Of a stretch of DNA of 64,000 bases, positions 7,481-15,067 are shown piece after piece. The position numbers and the translations under genes were made by a program. The notes under the pieces are model-generated. The model was not told the origin of the DNA. It saw only the letters and a list, made by a program, of their open reading frames with translations, and did not search any database. Source of the DNA: Microbacterium trichothecenolyticum (GTDB taxonomy: Bacteria > Actinomycetota > Actinomycetes > Actinomycetales > Microbacteriaceae); contig NZ_JYJA01000029.1 of assembly GCF_000956465.1 (NCBI RefSeq), positions 62,001-126,000 of the forward strand. Reading direction: 5' to 3'. Positions within the stretch are counted from its first letter, which is position 1. Every line of letters starts with the position of its first letter.

Positions 7481-9241
7481 ATGTCCCCCACCTCGTCCGC
7501 GACGCCGGCGAAGCCGCGCAAGGCGCCGGGGAACGCGCCGAAGTCCGACGTGCCGGCGGACGAGCGGGCGGCGCTCGATGCCGACATCGATCGGCTCGAA
7601 GCGGGCGCCAAGGTGTGGGTCGCGCTGACCCTCGACCAGCGGGCCCGCCTGCTCGGCCGCGTCCGCGATGCCGTCGGCGTCGTCGCACAGGAGTGGGCCG
7701 ACGCCGCGACGGTGTCGAAGGGCCTGACGCCAGGGCATCCGCTGTCGGGGGAAGAGTGGCTCGGCGGGCCCTACGCCGTCATCGGACTGCTCGACGCCCT
7801 CCGCGAGACGCTCGAGGCGCTCGCGAAGGGCCGCAGTCCACTCGACGGCGTCACGCTCGACGAGGCTCCCGGCGGTCGTCTGCGCGCGCACACGTTCCCG
7901 CTGAACGGCACCGAGAAGTTCCTGCTGTCGGGCTTCACCGGCGAAGTGTGGTTCGAGCCGGGCGTCTCCGCGATCGAGGCGACCCGCGCGGCCGGCCTCG
8001 CCCAGCTCAGCCCGACCTCCTCCGGCGGTGTCGGCCTCGTGCTCGGCGCGGGCAACGTGACCTCCATCCCGGTCGCCGACGTGCTGTACGAGCTCTTCGC
8101 GCACAATCGCGTGGCGCTGCTCAAGGTCAACCCGACGCAGGACGCACTCGTGCCGGTGTTCGAGCGCGCGCTCGCCCCGCTGATCGAGCCCGGCTTCGTG
8201 CGCATCGTGCGCGGCGGGGCCGCGACCGGCGCCTACCTGACCTCGCACCCGCGCTTCGCGCACGTGCACATCACCGGCTCGGCGGTCACGTTCGACGCGA
8301 TCGTATGGGGCACCGGGACGGATGCCGCACGCGAGTCCGGAACCCCGAAGCTGCAGGTGCCGATCACCGCCGAGCTCGGCGGCGTCTCGCCCATCATCGT
8401 GGTGCCGGGCCGGTGGTCGGCGGCCGACCTGAAGTACCAGGCGGAGCACGTCGCGACCATGCGCCTCGTGAACGCCGGGCACAACTGCATCGCAGGGCAG
8501 GTCGTCATCGTGAGCTCCGACTGGCCGCAGCGCGCGGACTTCCTGCGCGAACTGCACGCGGCGTACGCCGCGGCCCCGCAGCGCCCGGTCTGGTACCCCC
8601 GCAGCGAAGAGCGGCTGGAGGCCGCAGCATCCGCTTATCCCGATGCCGTGTGGAGCGCCGACCGCACGCGCGCGATCGTCGCGGCCGGCGACGGCGACGA
8701 CGAGGTCGAGACGGTCGAGTACTTCGCACCGATCCTCGGGGTCGTCGAGGTCGGCGGCACCGGCCAGGAGTTCCTCGATGGCGCAGTGGCGCACGCGAAC
8801 GACCGCCTCACCGGCACCCTCGGCGCGAACGTGATCATCGACCCCGCCACCGAGGAGGCGCTCGGCGAAGGGTTCGAGCGCGCGATCGCCGACCTCCGCT
8901 ACGGCGACGTCGCGATCAACACATGGACGGCCTTCAACTTCCTGACCGCACGCCTCACGTGGGGCGGTTTTCCGGGAGCGACGCTCGCCGACGTGTCGAG
9001 CGGCATCGGCGTGGTGCACAACGCGCTGCTGCTGGATCGGGTCGAGCGCTCGGTCGCGCGCGGCCCGTTCCGCCCCTTCCCCCGGTCGGCCGGCAAGGGC
9101 GTGTTCACGATCCTGCCGACGCCGCCGTGGTTCGTGAGCTCGCGCACCGGCGCCGAGGTCAGCGCCGGCCTCACGCGCTATCTCGTCGACGGCAAGCTCC
9201 CCGGATTGGTGAAGACCCTGACCAAGGCCATGCAGGCGTGA
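7481..9241 (+). CDS. aldehyde dehydrogenase family protein
   Basis: A 586-residue NAD(P)-linked aldehyde dehydrogenase. The catalytic glutamate lies in TAELGGVSPIIVV (E298) and the nucleophilic cysteine in NAGHNCIAGQVV (C336), in the expected order; the ITGSAVTF block matches the cofactor-binding GSxxxG region. The protein is longer than the usual 480-500 residues, with about 60 extra N-terminal residues rich in Ala/Pro/Lys. ATG 7481 is chosen because AAGGAG lies six bases upstream. However, TAGGAT at 7422-7427 ends five bases before an in-frame GTG at 7433, so a leaderless longer form is possible. The GMC oxidoreductase gene overlaps its stop, so the pair probably oxidises an alcohol to an acid in two steps. 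Confidence 0.9.
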   Translation: MSPTSSATPAKPRKAPGNAPKSDVPADERAALDADIDRLEAGAKVWVALTLDQRARLLGRVRDAVGVVAQEWADAATVSKGLTPGHPLSGEEWLGGPYAVIGLLDALRETLEALAKGRSPLDGVTLDEAPGGRLRAHTFPLNGTEKFLLSGFTGEVWFEPGVSAIEATRAAGLAQLSPTSSGGVGLVLGAGNVTSIPVADVLYELFAHNRVALLKVNPTQDALVPVFERALAPLIEPGFVRIVRGGAATGAYLTSHPRFAHVHITGSAVTFDAIVWGTGTDAARESGTPKLQVPITAELGGVSPIIVVPGRWSAADLKYQAEHVATMRLVNAGHNCIAGQVVIVSSDWPQRADFLRELHAAYAAAPQRPVWYPRSEERLEAAASAYPDAVWSADRTRAIVAAGDGDDEVETVEYFAPILGVVEVGGTGQEFLDGAVAHANDRLTGTLGANVIIDPATEEALGEGFERAIADLRYGDVAINTWTAFNFLTARLTWGGFPGATLADVSSGIGVVHNALLLDRVERSVARGPFRPFPRSAGKGVFTILPTPPWFVSSRTGAEVSAGLTRYLVDGKLPGLVKTLTKAMQA

Positions 9242-10893
9242 CCGCCGGCTTCGGTGACGACGGGCTCGAGGCCGACTACGTCGTCGTCGGCGCGGGCTCG
9301 GCGGGTGCGGCGCTCGCAACCCGGCTGAGCGAGGACCCCGACGTCTCGGTGCTGCTGCTCGAGGCCGGCGCCCCCGACAGAGCGCCTCAGCTGCACGTGC
9401 CCGCTGCGTTCTCGAAGCTGTTCCGCGGCGAGTACGACTGGAACTACGACACGGTGCCCCAGCCGCAGCTCGAAGGCCGCACGGTCTACTGGCCGCGCGG
9501 CAAGACGCTGGGCGGGTCGTCGTCGCTCAATGCCCTGATGTGGATCCGGGGCTTCGCCGCCGACTACGACGAGTGGGCGGATGCTGCCGGCCCGGCGTGG
9601 TCGTGGGACGCCCTGGTCCCCTACTTCCAGCGCGTCGAGCGCACCGCCGACCCGGTCGACCTGACGCAGGGCTCCCAGGGCCCGCAGTCGGTCGAGCACC
9701 AGCGCGACCCCCGGCCGCACACGGCCGTGTTCCTGGCAGCGGCGCGGGAGGCGGGGCATCCGGTGACTCCGCCGAACCTCCCCGCAGGGCAGGGGTTCTC
9801 GCAGACGATGGTCAGTCAGCACCGCGGCGCCCGCGCCTCGACCGCCGACGCGTACCTGCGGCCGGCGAAGAGGCGGCGCAACCTGCGCGTCGTGACGCGG
9901 GCGCACGTGCGACGCGTGACCTTCGCCGCTTCGACGGGGACCGGGACTCCGCGCGAACCGCGTGCGACCGGCGTGTACGCCGACATCGACGGGATCACGC
10001 GCCACGTGCGCGCGCGGCGAGAGGTCGTGCTGTCAGGCGGCGCCGTCAACACCCCCCAGCTGCTGATGCTGAGCGGCATCGGCCCGGCGGAGCACCTCGC
10101 CGCACACGGCATCGACGTGGTCGTCGATGCGCCCGAGGTCGGCGCGAACCTTCAGGACCACCTCGTCGCCGGGCTCGCCCCCGCGGCCCACGGCGGAACG
10201 CTCTACGATGCCGAGAAGCCCGCCGAGCTCGTGAAGTACCTCCTGGCCCGCAAGGGGATGCTGACCTCGAACGCCGCCGAGGCGTACGGTTTCGTGCGCA
10301 CACCCGTGGCCGATGCGGCCGGCGTCCCCGAGAGCCTCCCCGACATCGAGATCATCTTCGTGCCCGGGCCGTACGTCGGCGAAGGCCTGGTCCCGATGCC
10401 GGCGCACGGGCTGACGGTCGCCGCGATCCTGCTCAGGCCCGTCAGCCGCGGCACGATCCGCCTCGCGTCGGCGGACCCGGCCGAGGCTCCGCTCATCGAC
10501 CCCGCCTACCTGTCGGACGCCGGCGACATCGACGCCACGACGCTGCGCGCGGGCCTCGCCGAGTGCGAGCGCCTGATCGACACCGACGCGCTGCGGAAGA
10601 TCACGACCGGCGGGTGGGTGCTGCCCGAGGGCGGCGAGAACATGACGCCGGCCGATCGCGCCGAGCTGTCCCTGCGCCGCTACTCGCACACCCTGTATCA
10701 CCCCGTCGGCACGGCACGGATGGGGACGGATGCCGCATCCGTCGTCGACCCCGAGCTCCGCGTCCGTGGCGTGAGCGGCCTCCGCGTGGCCGACGCCTCG
10801 GTCATGCCCACGGTCATCCGCGGCCACACGAACGCTCCGTCGATCGTGATCGGCGAGGTCGCGGCTGACCTCGTGCTCGGCCGACGCGTCTGA
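9238..10893 (+). CDS. GMC-family FAD oxidoreductase (choline dehydrogenase-like)
   Basis: A 551-residue flavoprotein. The N-terminal Rossmann motif YVVVGAGSAGAALATRLSE binds FAD; the GMC signature 1 region reads GRTVYWPRGKTLGGSSSLNALMWIRG. GAVNTPQLLMLSGIGP is signature 2. The C-terminus SHTLYHPVGTARMG, then LRVADASVMPTVIRGHTNAPSIVIGE carries the catalytic His/His-Asn region. The family oxidises primary alcohols to aldehydes. The GTG start overlaps the ALDH stop (GTGA), so the two are coupled and the aldehyde made here would be the ALDH substrate. The companion is not a classical BetB, so calling this BetA is not justified. Confidence 0.92.
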   Translation: MTAGFGDDGLEADYVVVGAGSAGAALATRLSEDPDVSVLLLEAGAPDRAPQLHVPAAFSKLFRGEYDWNYDTVPQPQLEGRTVYWPRGKTLGGSSSLNALMWIRGFAADYDEWADAAGPAWSWDALVPYFQRVERTADPVDLTQGSQGPQSVEHQRDPRPHTAVFLAAAREAGHPVTPPNLPAGQGFSQTMVSQHRGARASTADAYLRPAKRRRNLRVVTRAHVRRVTFAASTGTGTPREPRATGVYADIDGITRHVRARREVVLSGGAVNTPQLLMLSGIGPAEHLAAHGIDVVVDAPEVGANLQDHLVAGLAPAAHGGTLYDAEKPAELVKYLLARKGMLTSNAAEAYGFVRTPVADAAGVPESLPDIEIIFVPGPYVGEGLVPMPAHGLTVAAILLRPVSRGTIRLASADPAEAPLIDPAYLSDAGDIDATTLRAGLAECERLIDTDALRKITTGGWVLPEGGENMTPADRAELSLRRYSHTLYHPVGTARMGTDAASVVDPELRVRGVSGLRVADASVMPTVIRGHTNAPSIVIGEVAADLVLGRRV

Positions 10894-10902
10894 CCGGCCC
10901 TG

Positions 10903-10923
10903 GCGGTCCCGGTGGGTGACCGC
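10903..10923. terminator. possible bidirectional terminator hairpin
   Basis: Arms GCGGTC and GACCGC with a nine-base loop between two converging genes (stops at 10893 and 10932). The stem is short and no U-tract follows. Confidence 0.4.
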
Positions 10924-10931
10924 GGGGCGCC

Positions 10932-12176
10932 TCAGCGGTGGGGCGCCGGCACCGCGACCTCGGGGAGCGCCAGCGGCGTACCGCCGGCGAACATGCGCCG
11001 GACCAGGGGCAGCGCGGCGCGCGAGAACATCACGCGGGTCAGCGCCCGCGACATCGCCGCCTCGAACCGGGTCGCCGGGACCATCCGCCTGATGCCGCCG
11101 CCGGGGATCTCCTTGCCCTTCTCGGCGAACGGCGCGATGTCGGCCGAATAGTGGCGCAGCGCACCCACGGCGTCGCCGGGCGTCGCCGCGAGCCGTGCCG
11201 CGAGCAGGTACGCCCCGATGAGGGCCGTGGCCGTGCCCTGACCGGTCATCGGCGAGCCGCACGACGCGGCGTCGCCGAGCAGCACCACGCGGCCGTTTGC
11301 GACGTCCGGCACGTCGATGCGCACCAGCTCATCGAAGTACAGATCGGATGCCTCGGCCAGCGCCCGGAGCACAGCCGGCGCATGCCAGCCGGCGCCGGCG
11401 ATGCGATCGCGGATCAGCGACTCCTGCGCGGCTCGGTCGCCGCGCAGCGCGGTGTCGCGGTCCATGCGGAACGTGAGGATCGCCTTCGAGGTCGCCGGAT
11501 CGCGGTCCGGTCGGATTCCGAAGGTCGCTCCGGGCACGAACCGCATCGCGAACCAGTGCTCTTCGAGGTCGGCTGGCGTCGGCATCGTGAAGAACGCGGC
11601 GTATCCGCCCAGGTAGGTGGCGAACCGGTCCTCCGGCCCGAAGGCGAGCCCGCGGGTGAGGGAGTGCACGCCGTCGGCGCCGACCACGACGTCGAAGCGG
11701 CCGGGTTCGGCGTGTTCGAATTCGACGTCGACGCCCGTCGCATCCTGGGCGAGAGCGGTCAGGCGATCGCCGAAGCGGAGCTCGAGCAGCCCGGGTGACG
11801 CGTCGGAGGCGGCGCGCAGCGCGTCGAGCAGCACCTGCGCGAGGTCGCCGCGGGCGATTTCGATCTCGGCGACCGCTCCTTCGCCGTCGAAGTCCGCCAT
11901 CGACATGCGGCCGAACACCCTCCCCTCGCCGTCGACGTACGACATGCCTTCCTCGTGCACGCGCAGGCGATTGACACCGGGCATGATCCCCATGCGCTCG
12001 GCGACCTCGCGACTCGCACCGCGCAGGTCGACCGCCTGCCCGCCCGGGCGCGGAGCCTCCGCACGTTCCACGACGGTGGTGCGGATGCCGGATCGCACCA
12101 GCTGCACGGCGAGGGCGAGACCGGCGATCCCGGCGCCGGAGACGAGGACGTGAGGCGTCGCGTCGAAGTCGTTCAT
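10932..12176 (-). CDS. FAD-dependent aromatic-type monooxygenase
   Basis: A 414-residue class A flavin monooxygenase. It opens MNDFDATPHVLVSGAGIAGLALAVQL (GxGxxG FAD motif) and continues with RGDLAQVLLDALR, the DG fingerprint VVGADGVHS, and the second FAD motif RVVLLGDAASCGSPMTGQGTATALIGAYLLA. Family members hydroxylate aromatic compounds or modify antibiotics such as tetracyclines or rifamycins; the substrate cannot be read. An in-frame ATG at 12188 would add four residues; the inner start has GGGA at a usable distance. The gene is divergent from a TetR gene at 12280, with several AGAC/GTCT palindromes between them, so it is very likely the repressor's target. Confidence 0.9.
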   Translation of the reverse strand: MNDFDATPHVLVSGAGIAGLALAVQLVRSGIRTTVVERAEAPRPGGQAVDLRGASREVAERMGIMPGVNRLRVHEEGMSYVDGEGRVFGRMSMADFDGEGAVAEIEIARGDLAQVLLDALRAASDASPGLLELRFGDRLTALAQDATGVDVEFEHAEPGRFDVVVGADGVHSLTRGLAFGPEDRFATYLGGYAAFFTMPTPADLEEHWFAMRFVPGATFGIRPDRDPATSKAILTFRMDRDTALRGDRAAQESLIRDRIAGAGWHAPAVLRALAEASDLYFDELVRIDVPDVANGRVVLLGDAASCGSPMTGQGTATALIGAYLLAARLAATPGDAVGALRHYSADIAPFAEKGKEIPGGGIRRMVPATRFEAAMSRALTRVMFSRAALPLVRRMFAGGTPLALPEVAVPAPHR

Positions 12177-12191
12177 GAGGTGTCCCATCTC

Positions 12192-12242
12192 TTAGACATC
12201 TGTATGAGACATATGTCTAACAGACTTGTCAGACGTTTGTCT
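12192..12242. promoter_or_regulatory. multi-site TetR operator region
   Basis: The gap holds a perfect 12-base palindrome AGACATATGTCT (12207-12218), a wider pair TTAGACAT (12192-12199) / ATGTCTAA (12213-12220), and a third near-palindrome AGACGTTTGTCT (12231-12242). All share AGACnnnnGTCT. They lie between the flavin monooxygenase gene and tetR, so one repressor could cover both promoters. Confidence 0.7.
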
Positions 12243-12267
12243 AGCACGTTCGTCTCAGACACATCGG

Positions 12268-12273
12268 TACGAT
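12268..12273 (+). promoter_or_regulatory. -10 hexamer TACGAT of tetR
   Basis: TACGAT ends six bases before the ATG at 12280; leaderless layout. The operator palindromes lie just upstream, which would give autoregulation. Confidence 0.55.
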
Positions 12274-12279
12274 GGGCGC

Positions 12280-12885
12280 ATGGGCAATCGCGAAGACCTC
12301 CTGGCCGGTGCACGACAGGTGATCCTCGAGCGCGGCGTCGCCAAGGCCACCGCGCGCGACATCGCCGCCGCGGCAGGTGTGAGCCTCGCTGCGATCGGCT
12401 ATCACTTCGGCTCGAAGGACGAGCTGATCAGCGCCGCGCTCACCGAGTCCCTCGGCAGCGGCATCGGCGACGCGATGGAGGCCATCGTCGACGAGACGGC
12501 CGCACTCCCCCTGATCGACGGCTTCGCCACGCTGTTCGACCGCATGCCCGAGATCTTCGCGGCCAACCGGGAGGCGCTGGTCGCCAGCCTGGAGAACTCC
12601 GTTCGCGTGTCACGCGACGCCGGTGCGAGCCGAGCGCTGGCGGATGCCACGGAGCAGGCGCACCTGGGCATCGTCGAGGTGCTGCGCTCCGCACGCCCCG
12701 ACCTCGGCCCCGCCGACCTCGATGCGATCGCCAAGCTCGAGTTCGTGCTCGTGCAGAGCCTCGGTCTGCTGTGGATCATCAGCCCCGAGTCCCTGCCGAC
12801 CGGCGACGAGCTCGCCCGCGCGGTCACCGCGATCGCCGGCGACGGCGCGGGCGGCGCCTGGACCCGGCCCTCCTCCACCCCGTAA
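12280..12885 (+). CDS. TetR-family transcriptional regulator
   Basis: A 201-residue regulator. The N-terminal HTH reads LLAGARQVILERGVAKATARDIAAAAGVSLAAIGYHFGSKDELISAAL, a standard TetR DNA-binding domain with the recognition helix in LAAIGYHF. The remaining helical domain would bind an effector. It is divergent from the flavin monooxygenase gene and most likely represses it and itself through the AGACnnnnGTCT sites between them; an inducer that is also the monooxygenase substrate is the usual arrangement. The stop codon touches the first of two tandem hairpin repeats. Confidence 0.92.
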   Translation: MGNREDLLAGARQVILERGVAKATARDIAAAAGVSLAAIGYHFGSKDELISAALTESLGSGIGDAMEAIVDETAALPLIDGFATLFDRMPEIFAANREALVASLENSVRVSRDAGASRALADATEQAHLGIVEVLRSARPDLGPADLDAIAKLEFVLVQSLGLLWIISPESLPTGDELARAVTAIAGDGAGGAWTRPSSTP

Positions 12886-12953
12886 ACAGGTCAACCGCGG
12901 TTCCACAGGACGGGCCCCCGCGCACGCGTCCTGCAGAAGCCCGGTTGACCTGT
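12885..12953. repeat. tandem hairpin repeat, unit 1 (stem-loop part)
   Basis: A 69-base stem-loop: left arm AACAGGTCAACCGCGG then TTCCACAGGAC, right arm GTCCTGCAGAA then GCCCGGTTGACCTGT. The same stem returns at 13079-13148. Each stem is followed by a shared tail (GATGGAGGGA, GGATGCT or similar, GGCGCGTACACA) and a second G+C hairpin, making an approximately 190-base tandem unit over 12885-13252. No convincing reading frame is present in this gap. Confidence 0.75.
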
Positions 12954-13078
12954 CGGGGGGATGGAGGGATGGATGCTTCGAGCCCGGCCTCGGCGCGTAC
13001 ACAGCGAGACGCCCCCTCGCGAGGAGCGGGGGCCTCGAGCAAACGTGACTCGGGTCAGCGATCCCCGCATACCCCGTC

Positions 13079-13148
13079 AACAGGTCAACCGCGGTTCCAC
13101 AGGACCGATCTCCGCGCTCGTGTCCTGCGGAAGCCCGGTTGACCTGTT
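13079..13148. repeat. tandem hairpin repeat, unit 2 (stem-loop part)
   Basis: A second copy of the AACAGGTCAACCG stem-loop. The loop sequence differs from unit 1 (ATCTCCGC against GGGCCCCC types) while both arms are kept, which looks like selection on the stem rather than a recent plain duplication. Confidence 0.75.
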
Positions 13149-13202
13149 GCGGGATGGAGGGACGGATGCTGCGACCCCCGGCCGCGGCGCGTACACAACG
13201 AA

Positions 13203-13233
13203 GACGCCCCGCCGCGGGGGGCGGCGGGGCGTC
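13203..13233 (-). terminator. terminator of the DEAD-box helicase gene
   Basis: Strong G+C stem with arms GACGCCCCGCC and GGCGGGGCGTC, about 20 bases downstream of the helicase stop codon (13253) on the minus strand. It forms the end of the second tandem repeat unit. Confidence 0.65.
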
Positions 13234-13252
13234 TGGGAAGCGTGCGCTGGGG

Positions 13253-14860
13253 TCAGCGGCCGCCGCGGCGGTTGGTGCCGTTGGGGCGGACGACCGAGCC
13301 GACCATGAGCTTGCCGCTGCCGCCCGACGAGGCGCGACGGCCCGAGGTGCGGGGGTTGCCCGTGGGCTGGGCCGAACGCGAGTGGCCGGCGCTCTGGTCG
13401 TGACGCTGGTGCGACGCCTTGTCGTGCGCGGCGGCAGCGTCCCGACGCTCACCGCCCGACGCCTGCTGACGCGAGCCCGAACCGCCCTGGCCGGAACCGC
13501 CCTGGCCGGAACCGCCCTGGCCGGAGCCGCGACGGCGACCGCCGCCCGAGCGACCGGCGCCGGAGCGACCGGCGCCGGCTGCGGCATCCGTATCGCGAGC
13601 GTCACGAGCGGCACGCTTGCGCTGAGCGTTGGCTCCCTGGCTGGTGCCGCGCGGCGTCTCGGCGACCGGGGCCGGCTTGACGTACGGCGCGACCTGGCCG
13701 ACGAGCTCGACGACCTCGGGCGAGGTCGCGGTGACCGCGACGGGCTCGACGGAGATGGCGGCCTTGCGCAGCAGTTGCGACACGTCGCGCTTCTGCTCGG
13801 GGAGCACGAGGGTGACCACGGCACCCTCGGCGCCCGCGCGGGCCGTGCGGCCGGAGCGGTGGAGGTACGCCTTGTGCTCCGTCGGGGGGTCGACGTGGAT
13901 GACGAGCTCGACGTCGTCGACGTGCACGCCGCGGGCCGCGACATCCGTCGCCACGAGCACCTTGACGGAGCCCGACGAGAACGCCGCGAGGTTGCGGTCG
14001 CGCGCGGCCTGCGACAGGTTGCCGTGCAGGTCGACGGCCGGGATGCCCTGACCGGTGAGCTGCTTGGCGAGCTTCTTCGCCTGGTGCTTGGTGCGCATGA
14101 ACAGGATGCGGCGACCCATGCCCGAGGCGAGCGCCGTGACGACGTCCTTCTTGGCGTCGGCGTCGGCCAGCGTGAAGACGTGGTGCGTCATCGCGGCGAC
14201 GGGCGAGTGCGCCTCGTCGACGGAGTGCAGCACCTCGCTCTGCAGGAAGCGGTTCACGAGCTTGTCCACCCCGTTGTCGAGGGTCGCGCTGAACAGCAGG
14301 CGCTGGCCGCCGGCCGGCGTCGCGTTCAGGATGCGCGTGACGCCCGGAAGGAAGCCGAGGTCGGCCATGTGGTCGGCCTCGTCGATGACGGTGACCTCGA
14401 CGGCGTCGAGGTGCACGAAGCCCTGCTTCATGAGGTCCTCGAGGCGGCCCGGGCACGCCACGACGATGTCGACGCCGGCGTTGAGGGCGTTGACCTGACG
14501 GTTCTGGTTCACGCCGCCGAAGATCGTGGTGGTGGTGAGGCCGTACGCCTTGGCGAGCGGGGCGAGGGTCGCATCGATCTGCGTGGCGAGCTCGCGCGTC
14601 GGCGCCAGCACGAGGCCGAGCGGGCGCCCCTTGCGACGGCTGCCGCCGGCCAGCTTGCCGCCGAGGCGCGCGGCCATGGGGATCGAGAAGGCGAGGGTCT
14701 TGCCCGAGCCGGTCTTGCCGCGGCCCAGCACGTCGCGGCCGGCGAGCGTGTCGGGGAGCGTGTCGACCTGGATCGGGAACGCGGTGGTCTTGCCGTTCGC
14801 GGCGAGCGCGTCGACAAGGGGCTGAGGCACGCCGAGCGCGCCGAACGAGGTTTCGGTCAT
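13253..14860 (-). CDS. DEAD-box ATP-dependent RNA helicase
   Basis: A 535-residue helicase. Motifs in order: Q-motif TTAFPIQ, motif I RGKTGSGKT, PTRELA, motif II VIDEADHMADLG, SAT in LFSATLD, and motif VI HRSGRTARAG. The last 110-120 residues are low-complexity and basic, with three GQGGS units and Arg/Ser-rich stretches ending VVRPNGTNRRGGR, typical of RNA-binding tails. Such helicases unwind RNA in ribosome assembly, decay or cold adaptation. Start at 14860 (MTETSFG) rather than 14881 because GGAGAA then lies at a usable distance. About 200 bases without a gene precede it and may include a long leader. A strong terminator follows. Confidence 0.93.
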   Translation of the reverse strand: MTETSFGALGVPQPLVDALAANGKTTAFPIQVDTLPDTLAGRDVLGRGKTGSGKTLAFSIPMAARLGGKLAGGSRRKGRPLGLVLAPTRELATQIDATLAPLAKAYGLTTTTIFGGVNQNRQVNALNAGVDIVVACPGRLEDLMKQGFVHLDAVEVTVIDEADHMADLGFLPGVTRILNATPAGGQRLLFSATLDNGVDKLVNRFLQSEVLHSVDEAHSPVAAMTHHVFTLADADAKKDVVTALASGMGRRILFMRTKHQAKKLAKQLTGQGIPAVDLHGNLSQAARDRNLAAFSSGSVKVLVATDVAARGVHVDDVELVIHVDPPTEHKAYLHRSGRTARAGAEGAVVTLVLPEQKRDVSQLLRKAAISVEPVAVTATSPEVVELVGQVAPYVKPAPVAETPRGTSQGANAQRKRAARDARDTDAAAGAGRSGAGRSGGGRRRGSGQGGSGQGGSGQGGSGSRQQASGGERRDAAAAHDKASHQRHDQSAGHSRSAQPTGNPRTSGRRASSGGSGKLMVGSVVRPNGTNRRGGR

Positions 14861-15067
14861 GAGTGGATGTTCTCCGGGCACACGGGTGCCCTGTCGGTGG
14901 CCGGGGCGTATCTCGCCCGCGGGTCGCCGTACGAAAGATGTCAGCGCGGTTCTTCGGAGCGGGGTCCGGATGCCGGCGAGGGAAGCGTTCTACGACGCGA
15001 GAAGCGCAAGAATGCGCTGCAAGGGTTTCCACCCTACCAGTGGGTGGCTGGGCGTTGCCCTCCGCCG

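Noticed and set aside
5665..7611. A 648-codon minus-strand frame opposite the GPH transporter
   Set aside because: Composition is His/Arg/Asp-rich without motifs, whereas the plus strand encodes a clear twelve-helix transporter.
7481..10893. Glycine-betaine synthesis operon betB-betA
   Set aside because: The ALDH is far longer than BetB with a different N-terminus, and no choline transporter or BetI-type regulator is adjacent; only family-level calls are supported.
12885..13252. CRISPR-like array in the tandem repeat gap
   Set aside because: Only two units of about 190 bases, each an internal hairpin, with no regular short spacers and no cas genes nearby.
13480..13530. Short tandem GGAACCGCCCTGGCC repeats as a regulatory repeat
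   Set aside because: They encode the GQGGS repeats of the helicase tail in frame and need no further explanation.
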